Positions 25,601-36,689 of a stretch of DNA of 64,000 bases are shown piece by piece. Below the pieces are notes generated by a model, which was not told where the DNA came from, did not search any database, and was given only the letters and a program-made list of their open reading frames with translations. Source of the DNA: Bryum argenteum (lineage: Eukaryota > Streptophyta > Bryopsida > Bryales > Bryaceae); assembly GCA_037043015.1 (NCBI GenBank), contig CM073324.1, positions 4,209,413 to 4,273,412 on the forward strand, given 5' to 3'. Every line of letters begins with the position of its first letter. Within the stretch, counting starts at the first letter, position 1. The position numbers and the translations under genes were made by a program.

Positions 25601-27436
25601 GACTTGTATACCAACAAGGATAAGCATTGCCAGTATTGTCATGCGACATTCGACAAGTCCTCTTCTCCGAGGAGCTTCTCGGAGCACACGAAGGATTGCG
25701 ATGAGAAGAAACGCAGAGGTGATCCGAGTTGGAAGTTGCAGGGACCCGTTGTTTCTATGCCCTCCCGCCTCCAGTTTCTGAAGATTGAGATCATTAAGAT
25801 CGAGGTACGTTTCACTCTGTAAGATCTTTAATTTTTCACGATTTTGACCCCTTCAACTAATCTCGTTTCGTGATTGCAGAGTGCTATCCCTGCGAAAGCG
25901 CTCAAGAAAGAATGGACTGATCAGCAACGCAAAACATGGGCTGCTTCTCTGAAATCCGCAACTGAGCCTAACCAGGTTTTACAGGTACATATTTGAACCT
26001 TAATCTGTATGTGGTTATCTTCTGTTAGTATCGGAATGAGCTTATCCTCGGATTTGTTGGTGGAGCAGGCCCTTACAACTTTAGAAAGTATGATCGAGCG
26101 CGACTGGTTGTCCTCGACATACGAAACAACTGAAGAGATTGCGAATGCAGCTGCTGGATCCGGCCACTTCGGAAGCCAGGGCGCACTTTTACCTTTCTGG
26201 GTACCTCCAACGACTGCGGCTGTAGCCCTCCGTATCCGCCTCCTGGATAACGCCACAGCTTACAGCCAGGAAGCGAAGGAAGAGCGTGAGAAACAGGAAA
26301 TCGAGGACGAGATCAACCAGAAAAACGTACACTCATTCTCCTCTCATCAATTTTAGAACACTAACTTCTCAGTAGCATACTTAACCCCTAAAGAAGCAAC
26401 ACTCGAATTGTCCAATTTGTGAAAAGTGAGGCCAAGTTTCATATTATAAGAGTGTGTTGCTCTTTGTGAGTTCACAAACGAATGAAGGCAGGAGTGGGTT
26501 CTCAACTGATGTGGTGGTTTGGTGCAGTCAAAGATGTCAGCGTTCAGATTCACACCCGAGGGATTATTACCTGGAGACCCAGACGATGATCAACAACCAG
26601 CGGAGATGGTGGAGACAGCGCCAAGCACAAGCGGCAAGGGAAGGAGTCGAGTTCGATCAAGTGGAGGAGGGAAGGCACGGGGCGGGAAGGTGAGTGGTCA
26701 AGCTGCAGCAGGACCACAAACAGGGCAACGTCGAAGCAACAAAAGCACTCCTGCAACGACCACAGCCGGGGGATCATCGAAGTCGAGAGTAAGATCATCG
26801 AGTAGCAAGAAAGCAGCAAGTGGATTGAAACGAAAGCTGCAGTTCCGAGAGGGAGCAGACGAAGCTTCTGCTGCTGCACCACAAGTCTGGGGTGGTGCTG
26901 CAAAAGGACGAAGTGCACGCGCCGTGGGCAGAAAACCAGCGCCTGCCCGTCGACCCAAGACAGCAGCAGCCGGCTCACGACCTCGCGTTCGTAGTAAGAC
27001 CACCACCACCACCACATCACGAGCTCAGAAGCAGCGAAACACGAACGAGCTTATGGTCCCATCCAAAAAAACGGTGGCTAAAGCAGCAGTAGAAGAGGAA
27101 GAAGACGACGAAGAAGAAGAGGAGATGGAGGAAGAGAGCAACGGAGGTGACGACTCTCATGCTGGTTACTACGAAGATGGTGATCAGTATGACAACAATG
27201 GCTCTGATCTCGGTGAGCGTGAGGAGGATGAAGAAGGTGAGGAGGCCGATGCCGATGCCGATGCTGACGCTGACGCTGATGAGGAGGAGCTTGAGGATGA
27301 TGAAGGTCCGGAGGAAGATGGAGCATTTGGAGAAGACCGAGTGTATGCTGACGATTACGAAGAAGGTGGTGAGGAAACAGAAGATGAAGACGATCTAGAG
27401 AAGGAGAGACAACATTCTTACAGTGACGAAGACTAA
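19615..27436 (+). CDS. RLT: RINGLET-type homeodomain/DDT protein, ISWI complex accessory subunit, 1775 aa
   Basis: RLT proteins partner CHR11/CHR17 ISWI remodellers in plant nuclei and help space nucleosomes. Twenty-two exons join in frame: 19615-19708, 19801-20108, 20184-20397, 20482-20603, 20690-20938, 21038-21136, 21225-21368, 21475-21694, 21809-21909, 22001-22087, 22241-22393, 22504-22665, 22791-23000, 23102-23389, 23498-23833, 24258-24389, 24477-24992, 25085-25259, 25359-25804, 25880-25984, 26069-26326, 26528-27436. Domains in order: homeodomain (about 11-68, with WFCHRRLKDRK in helix 3, lacking the usual N51); charged coiled coil (330-470); DDT (about 518-575, starting VWRFLTTFADVVGLWPF); HARE-HTH (about 690-765); WHIM1 (930-973); WHIM2/WSD (about 1090-1170, with GSDRRHNRYW); a CxxC-x6-CxxC cluster in exon 19; basic then strongly acidic C-terminal tail. 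Length fits Arabidopsis RLT1/2. All introns are GT-AG. Confidence 0.95.
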
Positions 27437-28494
27437 GCTTTGGGTGTAGCTTTGTTCGTCAACGAATCTGACTGACTGACTGACTCCTCCCTCAGCCTGC
27501 TCTTGTATTCCCATGTGTGATAAGCATCGAAAGCTGGCATCACATTCTCGGTCTGTGTATAGATTATTGAGCACCTTGCTCTCAGTGTGGATGATGTTTC
27601 GAAGTGCTCATTCGGCTTTTGATGCAGGAATATAATAAGCTATGGCGAGGCTCTTGAGAGTGGCACTCTTCTCTCTTCTCTTCTCTTAGACCAGTGTAGG
27701 ATAGCAGGTGACTTTTTTCTTTATCAAGAGTCCCAATTTTGTGTGCTTCTTCGGAGGGTGGCTGGTTCGTGTAAGTATCGTAGGTGAAGGTACCTCTATC
27801 CCCGAGAAAATTTTCTGTCTTCGAAGTAGATCCGTTTAGTGATCATCTTCCAAATTCAAGGCTTATCTTCTGTAATTATGCATGAACTAATCAAAACATT
27901 TTCTCAAAAGTTTGTCTACTGACTTTCTTGAAGAGTCTATGATGTGTGTAGATGTTTCTCTTTTTTTTTTTTTCTTTTTCTTCATGTTGTGGTGGTCGCT
28001 CCTTAGAAGTGAAGAAAGATTCAATCAAGTTTGTTGTTTATCACCTCCCTCTACCAATACGTTGTATATGTAGTGCTTGTTTTTCACTTCACCATTTGGA
28101 TGTACAGTGACTGTCAAAACTGATCAAACATTGGATAATTACAAGTTTAGTTGTCATTAAGTTCAATTTGGCAAGTGGCATGCTCTAGTTTGAAGGCTAA
28201 TTGCCTTTCACTTCAAGAGATACTTAAAAACATAATTGTAGACATGGCAATCCATTTGTGTGGACAGATGGATGGCAAGTAATCACCTCTCTTTTAATCA
28301 CTTTTGACAATACATGAAATGCAAAAACTCGTGAGGTGATGTGCATAGATTTGTGAGAGATCTTCCACTAGCACTTATAGAATTTAGAACTCTTTAGTCT
28401 TTGATAGTTGTGTACACAATTATCGCTATTGTATAGGCCTTCTTCTTTAGTGTTTCAAGATGCCCAAAGCATTCTCTTGACACACTCAAGGTAA
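27437..28494. other. RLT 3' region and intergenic DNA
   Basis: The first few hundred bases probably form the 3' untranslated region of RLT; a small ctgactgactgactga repeat lies at about 27467. No further gene is seen. Confidence 0.35.
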
Positions 28495-28541
28495 CGCAGT
28501 TTCAATGCTCCAAAGAGGATATTGGCACAGGGAGATGGCAA

Positions 28542-28605
28542 ATACTTTGCATGTGAGTGTGGGAAGTGTTCAGATACTTTGCATGTGAGTGTGGGAAGTG
28601 TTCAC
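28542..28605. repeat. 32-bp tandem duplication in the Tc1 remnant
   Basis: Two copies of atactttgcatgtgagtgtg and the following 12 bases stand side by side and differ only at the last base. Confidence 0.9.
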
Positions 28606-29465
28606 AACCTTTGTCAGGTACATGTTTCAGATGTAAACCGCTTACATGGAGGTAGACCTCGAAAGTTGAATAGAGCACACAAATGAAGCTATGTGTTAGA
28701 AATGGTGAGGGGAAGAGTGGGTACTTGTGCAAGGTCTTTGCACAAGAATTGGATGTGGAAGTGCATTTTGATAGAGCTTTTTGATTAGGATGTAGAAGTG
28801 AATTAGGATACAATCAAATGTGCATTACATAAAGCTGGTTTCGGTTTGCAAACAAAGGTAAAAAAACCACATCTTTCTCTCAAAAACGTAAAGGCACGTT
28901 TAGAGTTTGCTAGTGTTCATGAACATTAAACCATAGAGGATTGGAGTCGAGTGATTTTCTTAGACAAGTGTAAAATCAACGGCTTCAACTCAATTAGAAG
29001 GGTTTGGTGTTGGACACGAGAGGCGATGCCGCTTTCGGAACAAACACTGAGTCAAATAGTGAAACATGAGGTGGGGGGATTATGGTTTGGGGGTGTATAT
29101 GCATGCATGGACGTGGATTGATATGCAAAGTAAAAGGGCGCATTAATCGGATCCGTTATCACGACATTCAAGAGGAAAATGTCGAGAGGGTAATTTCTAA
29201 GTTCACCTTAGATTGTTCTCATGTTATTTGCCAACAAGACAATGCTCCCATTTACACAACAAAAATGCTTCAAGAGTGGTTCTCACGGCAACCTTCTGCT
29301 CTCCTACCTTGGCATGCTCAATCGCCTCATTTGTATCCTATTAAAAACCTTTGGTCAATTCTCAAACGGAGACTCAATCAATATGAGAGGCCTCCAATGG
29401 ATTATTAGAATTATGGGATTGTGTGGTAGAAGTTGTCCACTCAATTACACTAAATGACTGTAGGA

Positions 29466-29612
29466 GGCTTGTAGTAAGTATGCTACATAGAATTGCAGCT
29501 CAAAAAGCAGCAAAAGGGAGGTGAACGAAGTATTGAGAAGGCTTGTAGTAAGTATGCCACATAGAATTGCAGCTCAAAAAGCAGCAAAAGGGAGGTGAAC
29601 GAAGTATTGAGA
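29466..29612. repeat. 74-bp tandem duplication in the Tc1 remnant
   Basis: The segment starting ggcttgtagtaagtatg recurs after 74 bp with one mismatch visible. It encodes the C-terminal end of the transposase twice. Confidence 0.9.
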
Positions 29613-29640
29613 GATCATCTTTCATTGGTTAACAAAATTG

Positions 29641-31156
29641 ATCAATTGCATGGGTGGACTTTCAATCTTTCTCAATCTCTTTAGAGCTCTAATATTGAAG
29701 GTGTTTTTCCTCTAATTTATATTAAATATTACACAATATGTTAAATATTATATATAAAATTTGTTTTTCGAAACCTAAATTCAGTTCTACTCAAAATTTG
29801 TTTACGAGGTTGCGATTTCAAAAATTAATACAATGTTCGATATCAAAGTGGTTTGAATATCAGTTGACGAGTAACACGTGGGTTCTTTCATATGCCAAAT
29901 AAGGCTGAAGCACAGAATTTGGCCTAAGCTCCTTTTATCAACATGTAGAATTGTCTATATTTGCAAACTATGGAATGAATGATGATATTTATTTCAAGGA
30001 TTCATATAAAGGATCTATGAATTTACATGTGTTTAACTATTGGAGAATCGTCCCCTCTATAGGGAGCGAGTACACCGCACGAGGAAGGACAAGTACAAAG
30101 GCACACTATAACTAGTTGACATTAGAATCTCTTAATTCGGAGCGATTAATAGCAAAAAAATGACAAGATCAAAAAACAAGAGTAATCAATGGTGAAAGGA
30201 GTGGTTGAGGAGGTCTCATCGAGCAAGCAAATCATGAACAGATGATGAACAGAGTGGATGACAATGCAAGGCCTAAGCATTTCCGATATAAAAGTAAACT
30301 CCATCAGCTCTCGTGCAGGCCACTCAGTGAACGGGTTCTCCTAGACAGACCGTAATTGGTATCCACACGTTGATCTTTCAACCACGCGCATTCAAAACGA
30401 GCTCGCAGCCATCCACTCATCCTCAATCGTCCACACTTTTCATCCGCTCTATGCGTCTACTCACCTCATCCACATCTGCAATTGCCACTTTTTGTGCCGG
30501 TGGTGTTACAGACCCACGGTTACACTAAGTGAAGACAAGTGTGCTGAGCGTGCAACCTTCACTCGCGTCGTCCACAGACACTTTTGCACTAGTGTTTAAA
30601 CTAAGCCAATATGATAAATCTATCTATATTGTTGATTACACTCACTCATATTCTTTTCCTTACTTCAATATTTATAATTTACAAACATTCTACATTTGTT
30701 TTCCATATATCAACGAATCAAAATTTATCATTCAACATGCTAAAACTCTTTATTGTTCATATATAGATGCCTCTACAAACGGTTGTATTGTAGCATGCAC
30801 GGGTGTGGTATCCAAAAATATCACTCAATATTCTCACCCACTTGTAGTTTGACTATTGTACACTTGTACTTTTCTTTTATTGAATACAAATACTATAGTA
30901 TTAAAAATAGTATGACCAGGAAATACTCTTGTACAGTACCACAGTGGCAATCAAATGAAACCAACTTTCAAGTTACTCCTTGTCTGCACTTTTATTTTTT
31001 CCCCATAAAATAAAATACTATACTTTGAAGCCAAAAAAGGTGGCAAAATTGAATTTTGAATTTCAAGTATGCAGCACAAGGGTTTGACTAAAAGCCTAGC
31101 GTGGGCCAAATAACTTTTTGAGGAGGATAAAATATAAATATTTCAATCTCATTTGA
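29641..31156. other. Intergenic, AT-rich
   Basis: No gene seen. A GC-richer patch at about 30350-30490 carries phrases like 'catccactcatcc' that recall the satellite at 16.5 kb. Confidence 0.3.
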
Positions 31157-31160
31157 TTAA

Positions 31161-31440
31161 CCCCTAAATACCAAGGGTTTCCTCAACCTCCAAAACCAAA
31201 AAGTGTCATTTCTCACCTCCGTTGGGACATGGGAAAATGGAGATTTTTTTAAATTTTTTTTTTTAAATTTTTCATTTTCATTTTCTTTTTTCTTTTTTCT
31301 TTTCTGGTTTTAGACTTTGAACCGTAAGATCTTGTACCTAACCTGTATACTAAGGACTAGTCAAAATTTCAAAGGTTGGATGTTTGTCATTTGTGAGATC
31401 ATAATGATCAACACTTTATTTTGTTGTTGCCCGAGGGGCA
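31161..31440. mobile_element. Left end of a TTAA-type element, right end unresolved
   Basis: TTAA at 31157-31160 is followed by CCCCTAAATACCAAGGG. The segment at about 31320-31410 ('gaaccgtaagatc', 'catttgtgagatcataatg') matches the reverse of the elements at 33590-33848 and 42265-42520. The matching right terminus is missing or diverged. Confidence 0.45.
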
Positions 31441-31687
31441 TTGTCTAAATGGTGCCAAGGGCAACTTGAAGATTGTTACTCCAATCATTTTTTTCCATGT
31501 AGGTAATGAAGTTGGGTACGCTCACGAAACATTTTAAAGTCATTCCACGTTTTTGACCTTCATGTAAATCATTTTATGAAAGATGGTCTAAAAACAACAA
31601 TGTAATCAAACAAGCACCACATATGATATATTTAGTTTAGGAAAATTTGGACAGTGAGTATGTGAATTTTGAGGGGGAAAAAACAAC

Positions 31688-31718
<31 letters not shown>

Positions 31719-32718
31719 AAGAAAAAAGAAAAAAGAAAAAAAAAAAATCTTGGAAACAAATCAATATCTCAAATTTTGGCAAATTTTGAAAGAAAAAATT
31801 GTAAAAATTATTAGAAATTGTGAAGATTGTTTTTGAAAGTCTGGGAGGTTGCCCTTGTAAAATTGGTAAACTTTTTAACTTTGGTCACTTTTGAATTTGA
31901 ATATTAATTTGGTAATGAACATATTTCCAAAAAAAGAATACTTCTACAAAGCTAAAAATAAACTGCCCATTTAAGACTTGAAACCTAAAATTTCTAGATG
32001 AAGGTTAAAATTGAAATTTGGCTTCGCAAAATAAACCACATACGCATTACAATATGGAGAGCACCCACTAAATATCTAAGGCAAAATATCAGTTTTAACC
32101 CCTTCAAATGAGTTGCCCGAAATCTCAAAAACCCAAATTGGTTTTTTCTCGGATTTTAATGATTGGTTCACATTATAAATAACAATAATATTTATTTTAA
32201 CTTTTTTGTTACAAGTGCTATTTCATGAATTACAGCACATAATTTTCTTGAGAATGGTACCACATTATTTGTAAATAAAACACTTGAACCTATTGGTGGG
32301 ACCCGCATTCCCATAGGGATTTTGTGATTTGGTAATTGCCATCACTTCATCACTCTTCGAGGGTTGTACTTTTTATTCTCCTTGGTGCATTGAGAACCAT
32401 AAAGAATATTTTGAATTGGGTTGATGAAAAATCCGTTATTTCGCGTTTTTTTTGGGACTCACAAGTTTGCTATATAGTTCACTTGTCAAAAATTGATATG
32501 CGTACATACATAGTATACAAAATCAACACCCAACTATGATAGGGTTCATAAGCTTTGAAAACCCTTATGGAGGAATGGAGACATTTTTTAAAAATTAATC
32601 TTTTTTCACAAATGAATGTACTTCTCTTGCAAAATATGTATATATACACTCATTGAAATATACAGACACTTTCATTGTTTCTGGCAGACCATGGGTAGGA
32701 CAATCTCCCAAAATCTCA
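31441..32718. other. Intergenic, AT-rich, poly(A) near 31690
   Basis: No gene seen. An A-rich tract spans about 31681-31748. A lone TTAACCCCTT at 32095 may be another old element end. Confidence 0.3.
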
Positions 32719-32722
32719 TTAA

Positions 32723-33084
32723 CCCTTAAACGCCCATGGGGTCTGAAACGGGCAGCCCAAAATTGGATCACAGCATCTTTTGGACTTGGGCATCATGAAT
32801 AGTGCACTTTTTGAACTTGGGCATCATGAACTGACCAATCAGTGGTGAGCTTGCAACCTCCTACAAGGTTATGTACAACCCCAACCTACCTACCACAATC
32901 CTTTCAAAGCACAAAATCATTCATACAAATTGTGATTTGAATTGTGAAATTTCACTTTTTGAATGCATTAGAAGAAGGTGACCAGTTTGACATCAAAATA
33001 TAAGTGAAATGTTGAGTACAATGAGAGCTACAGAGGAGATTCTGTTGGAATCATGCCCCTCGGGCTTGCTTGGGCGTTTAAGGG
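32723..33084. mobile_element. TTAA-flanked element, 362 bp
   Basis: TTAA is at 32719-32722 and 33085-33088. The left end is CCCTTAAACGCCCATGGGG and the right end TTGGGCGTTTAAGGG. Its body is the same as the outer part of the element at 48635-49934, so it represents the uninterrupted form. The 19 bases before the right terminus form a hairpin with 6 of 8 pairs. Confidence 0.85.
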
Positions 33085-33137
33085 TTAATGCCCTTGCAAT
33101 GTAGGCTGCGAAGCACGCCTGAAAATGGGGAGAAGAG

Positions 33138-33139
<2 letters not shown>

Positions 33140-33189
<50 letters not shown>
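33140..33189. repeat. Poly(A) tract of 50, next to a TTAA-type right end
   Basis: Fifty A residues stop just before ccttttggcttgcttgagc and then ATTTAAGGGTTAG, which resembles the right terminus of the TTAA elements. The tract sits where the hairpin lies in its relatives. Confidence 0.75.
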
Positions 33190-33194
<5 letters not shown>

Positions 33195-33589
33195 TGGCTT
33201 GCTTGAGCATTTAAGGGTTAGGGGTTATCCATCCTCGAAAGGAAAAGGGTTGTAAGATCATCATATGGCATAAAAAAGCATAAAAAAGGAGGAAAGGTGC
33301 GAACATAAAAAGTGCAAACATGCAATTCCCGAGTTGGTGGTGGTGGTGTTGACCAAAATGATTGGCGCAAGCAAGCTACCCATTCCTACAGTAGTATTAC
33401 TGTATTCAACTCCGGCATGAAACATGCCTAGTCACACTCTGACCTGGACATCGTGCGCGTCCACCATCTAGACGTGCTCGCCCGCTCGCTCGAGAAACTC
33501 CCCCAACAACAACAACATACCATCATCCTTTTCATCATAACCGACTCCTCCCCATGTGCGAGGAAACTACTAGTAATTGCAAATCTTAA

Positions 33590-33848
33590 CCCCTACCTTT
33601 CCTTAAAACCCGATACGGGTTTTGGAGGTTCCCGTAGGAGAAAAACTCAGCCAACTTTGACCATTATAATCTCACAAATGAGGAAGATTGAACGGTTCAA
33701 ATTTTGTATGTGAGAAGAATGTCAAGTGAACTTTGAGATCTTACGGTTGAATATTTGAGAGAATGCTTAGATTGAGATTTTTTGAGCCTAATCTAAAGGA
33801 AGGTCAAATTTTGTGACTTGGACCGTTTTGCAACAAGGCATTTAGGGG
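33590..33848. mobile_element. TTAA-flanked element, 259 bp
   Basis: TTAA is at 33586-33589 and 33849-33852. The left end is CCCCTACCTTTCC and the right end GGCATTTAGGGG. A perfect 8-bp hairpin, AAAACCCG-ATA-CGGGTTTT, lies about 16 bp inside the left end. A close relative is at 42265-42520. Confidence 0.8.
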
Positions 33849-33852
33849 TTAA

Positions 33853-35052
33853 CCATCTTATAAGCAATACTTTAATGATAATAATAAATGTGCAAATATG
33901 TAGAGGAGAGAGTCAATTTAGATACTTTACTCGTACAATATCAAGTGTTCCTCCATCAACGTGATTTTGTATTAACCTTCAAATGCCCTCTTTACATTAG
34001 AAATGAGAATCCTCCGGCCAAAATCCACTTGGGGCATGGCCCATACTTGAGTAGCCAACCCTTGAGAAGCCATAGCCTTTGAATGTAGTGGAAAGTGAGA
34101 GAAGGCCAAAGATTCCCATGTGGAATTTTCTCTAATATGAACTTAAAATATACTTGATTTTCAGTTGTGTTTATTTTGTCCAATGGCCTTCCATATTTTT
34201 AGTTAGGTCCACCTCATTGAGGTAGGCTAAACTACAATTCCGGAGGCTGTCAAGGAAAGCAATTTTTTTGGTGCCAATAAGGCAAAAAGTGCTTGCCATG
34301 TCACTTTTGGCTCTCTTCTCCCTTGGACTAAAATCGACTTGTGTAAAGCCTGTGACTGTTCATTGGCTTCTCAATTCCTAGGCCTCTCATTGGTTGAAAT
34401 CCTTCCCCTCTTGGCTTCTCACATCTACTGTAAAGAGGGCCTCATGTGTTACACTATATTCAGATTTTGGATACATAAATGCTTCGAAGTAATTGTGGGC
34501 TTTCATATTGAGACCATGTGCATTATTTTCATGCAAAAACCTCTATAGAAACCAGTATTTAGAAAATAATAACGACAAAAATAAGAGTACGTGTTGGAAC
34601 ATTCATTGAGTAGTATTCAGAACCATCTACAACATTTCCTTCTCATTTCGAATTGAATTTCATCGCAAATACCACCTAACCAAAACCCTTACATCGTATC
34701 CAAATTTCATGTGAATGTATCCAAAAGAAACTATATAAGCTTTAATGTTGAGACCATGTGCAATTCTACGGAAAACTTTGGACCAAAAAAACTTTAGCTA
34801 CATGATATAGACCTCTTCAAAACCAACCATAACATGTTCCCCTCTTGCAAACACAACCAATGGTTTTACTCAATAAGAAAAAAAACATACCCAAAGAGCA
34901 ATGATAGGCTTTCATGTGAAGAGCATGTGCAATTCATGCAAAAGCGGCTACGGAACCCTTTTTTGTAACAATACGCAATATGATGTGGGTACGATCATCC
35001 ACACCAATTTCATAAGTGGTTGCTTGCTAGTCATGTCAAACTAATATTAATA
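33853..35052. other. Intergenic DNA
   Basis: No gene seen. The phrase 'gaccatgtgcaatt' with surroundings recurs at about 34510, 34751 and 34922, suggesting old internal repeats. Confidence 0.3.
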
Positions 35053-35054
35053 TA

Positions 35055-35725
35055 CAAGCCACCCCGCCCTATCCACCCACATACATTTTCATCGTATATA
35101 TATATACGGTACCTACATAGCAAGTTCGGTCATAAATAATTATATTTCAAAAAAACGAAAAAAATTAGAAATTAGAAGCGAAAAGGAACGAAAAGTTGGG
35201 AAGTTATATTATATCCAAAAACCGCTTTATTGTGAATAAAAAGGTATCCAAAAGTTGGGAAATTATATCCATAATAACAAAACAACAAATTTCAAAAAAA
35301 TCTATTTCTGGCAGACAAACCTTATTTTTAAGAAATAAATAAAGATTCGTTCATTGGAGACCGAACTTGCTATGGTGGTACGGTATATACCGTACCAACA
35401 TAGTAGGTTTGGACCTCAAGAAACGATTTATTTTATGTATTTCTTAAAAATAAGGTTTGTTTGCCAAAAATAGTTTTTTAAAAAATTTGTTGTATTGTTT
35501 TTTTGGATATAATTTCCCAACTTTTGGATACCTTTTAGTCACAATAATGCGGTTTTTAAATATAATATAATTTTCCAACTTTTCGTTCCTCTTGACTTCT
35601 AATATCTAATCTTTTTCGTTTTTTCAAAACAAAATTATTTGTGACCGAACTTGCTATGGTGGTACCGTATACATATACACGATGAATGTATGTGGGATTG
35701 TGGGTGGATAGGGCGGGGTGCCTTG
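35055..35725. mobile_element. 671-bp palindromic element, TA-flanked
   Basis: The two halves are reverse complements over roughly 330 bp each, meeting near 35389. The ends are CAAGCCACCCCGCCCTATCC on the left and its near-complement on the right, with TA outside (35053-35054, 35726-35727). Inside, the motif acatagcaagttcggtc and its complement occur at both ends of each half, so it looks like two 280-bp units joined head to head within a longer repeat. No coding sequence. Confidence 0.75.
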
Positions 35726-36170
35726 TAGACGTTGTTTTCTTGAGTGGCAGGTCAACCTTGGAGCCCATCCGCACACACGCTTGATTCCCATGGTGGGCTC
35801 ACAAAGTGTGGCTCCCAAGCATCTGCCAACTGGTCCGTCCCCTCCGTTTGTGGGGGCCACGCCCTTTTCTTTCTTTTGCGTCGTAGTCGACCATTTACGA
35901 GCCATCAAGCATCTTTGGAGCCATACACATTCATCGGCCCCACTACATGACATGGGTGCATGACTTTTGGGTGCATTTTTACTGTCGCTCTCTAGTAGGG
36001 TGTTTCACGCGGATGTGCTTTTCATGTAGACGGCATAATAAGCGAGAAAAATAATGTTCTCCACATGGGGCGGAGAAATTCCATGGGTATGCATCTCCTT
36101 ACTTTCGGTACCATGGAGAAATATCTAAAGTGAGGAGAAATATTGGTATCTTACGGACGATGTGTTTCAA

Positions 36171-36431
36171 CCCCTAAACGACCACGGCCACCGATTTGGC
36201 TTTTACGGCCAAGGCCAAAAAAAATTTACAGTCAACTTCAAATGTTATGATCTCACATTCAATGATGATACAACAGTTGAAAATTTTCACACTACTACCT
36301 ATGGTAATCTACTTCAAGATCCTACGGTTGAAGTTATCAAAAATTTCCAAAAATATTGGACGTACCCGCATCAGTACATAGTGGTCAGTGTTGGGATTTC
36401 AAGCTCCCAAAACATCGTTGATCTTTAAGGG
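36171..36431. mobile_element. TTAA-type element, 261 bp
   Basis: The right flank is TTAA (36432-36435); the left flank reads TCAA, one base off. The left end is CCCCTAAACGACC and the right end ATCTTTAAGGG. The open frame inside is not recognisable and may be chance. Confidence 0.6.
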
Positions 36432-36479
36432 TTAATTCAATAAATATTGTGCAAGATTATCTTTAAAAAGAGTAATGCA

Positions 36480-36680
36480 ATTTTTGACCCCTATACATCA
36501 TAGTCTATCTTAGCTAGAAAACACTTTCTCAAAAAAAGTGTCATAGATGAAAATGAAGATTATTAGTTAAGATCTCAACCATACAAACTTGTAATAGACT
36601 TGTTGTACGTCATGTGGACCAAAATTTGAGTCATAGGGCCTCATAGATCGGGAGATCGTAGCTTTGACACATAGACAACT
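36480..36680. repeat. Fragment of the 973-bp TTAA element family
   Basis: The segment 'gtcatgtggaccaaaatttgagtc' in shortened form and its neighbours match the left part of the element at 6516-7490. No intact end is present. Confidence 0.55.
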
Positions 36681-36689
36681 ACCCCCTTC

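Larger units (their letters stand above)
28495..29640 (+). pseudogene. Decayed Tc1-type (DD34E) transposase
   Basis: Fragments in shifting frames line up with a Tc1 transposase in the right order: helix-turn-helix remnant and GGRPRKLNR hinge (about 28590-28675), ALHKAGFGLQTK (about 28825-28860), KARLEFA, VIFLDKCKI (first Asp), VKHEVGG, MVWGCICMHG at 29082, QQDNAPIYTTK (second Asp), SPHLYPIKNLW, and C-terminal SMLHRIAAQKAAKGR. The spacing from the second Asp to the third acidic position is 34 residues, but that position is Lys instead of Glu. Stops and frameshifts break it throughout. Two internal tandem duplications (32 bp at 28542-28605, 74 bp at 29466-29612) add to the damage. Terminal repeats of the element were not found. 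Confidence 0.85.

Noticed and set aside
25546..25720. A separate zinc-finger gene suggested by the CxxC cluster
   Set aside because: The cluster lies in an RLT exon that joins in frame on both sides, and such a cluster sits after the WHIM region in this family.
26381..26395. TTAACCCCTAAAG in RLT intron 21, like a TTAA element end
   Set aside because: No matching right terminus in or near the intron, and the sequence after it shares nothing with the elements. Probably chance or a long-lost fragment.
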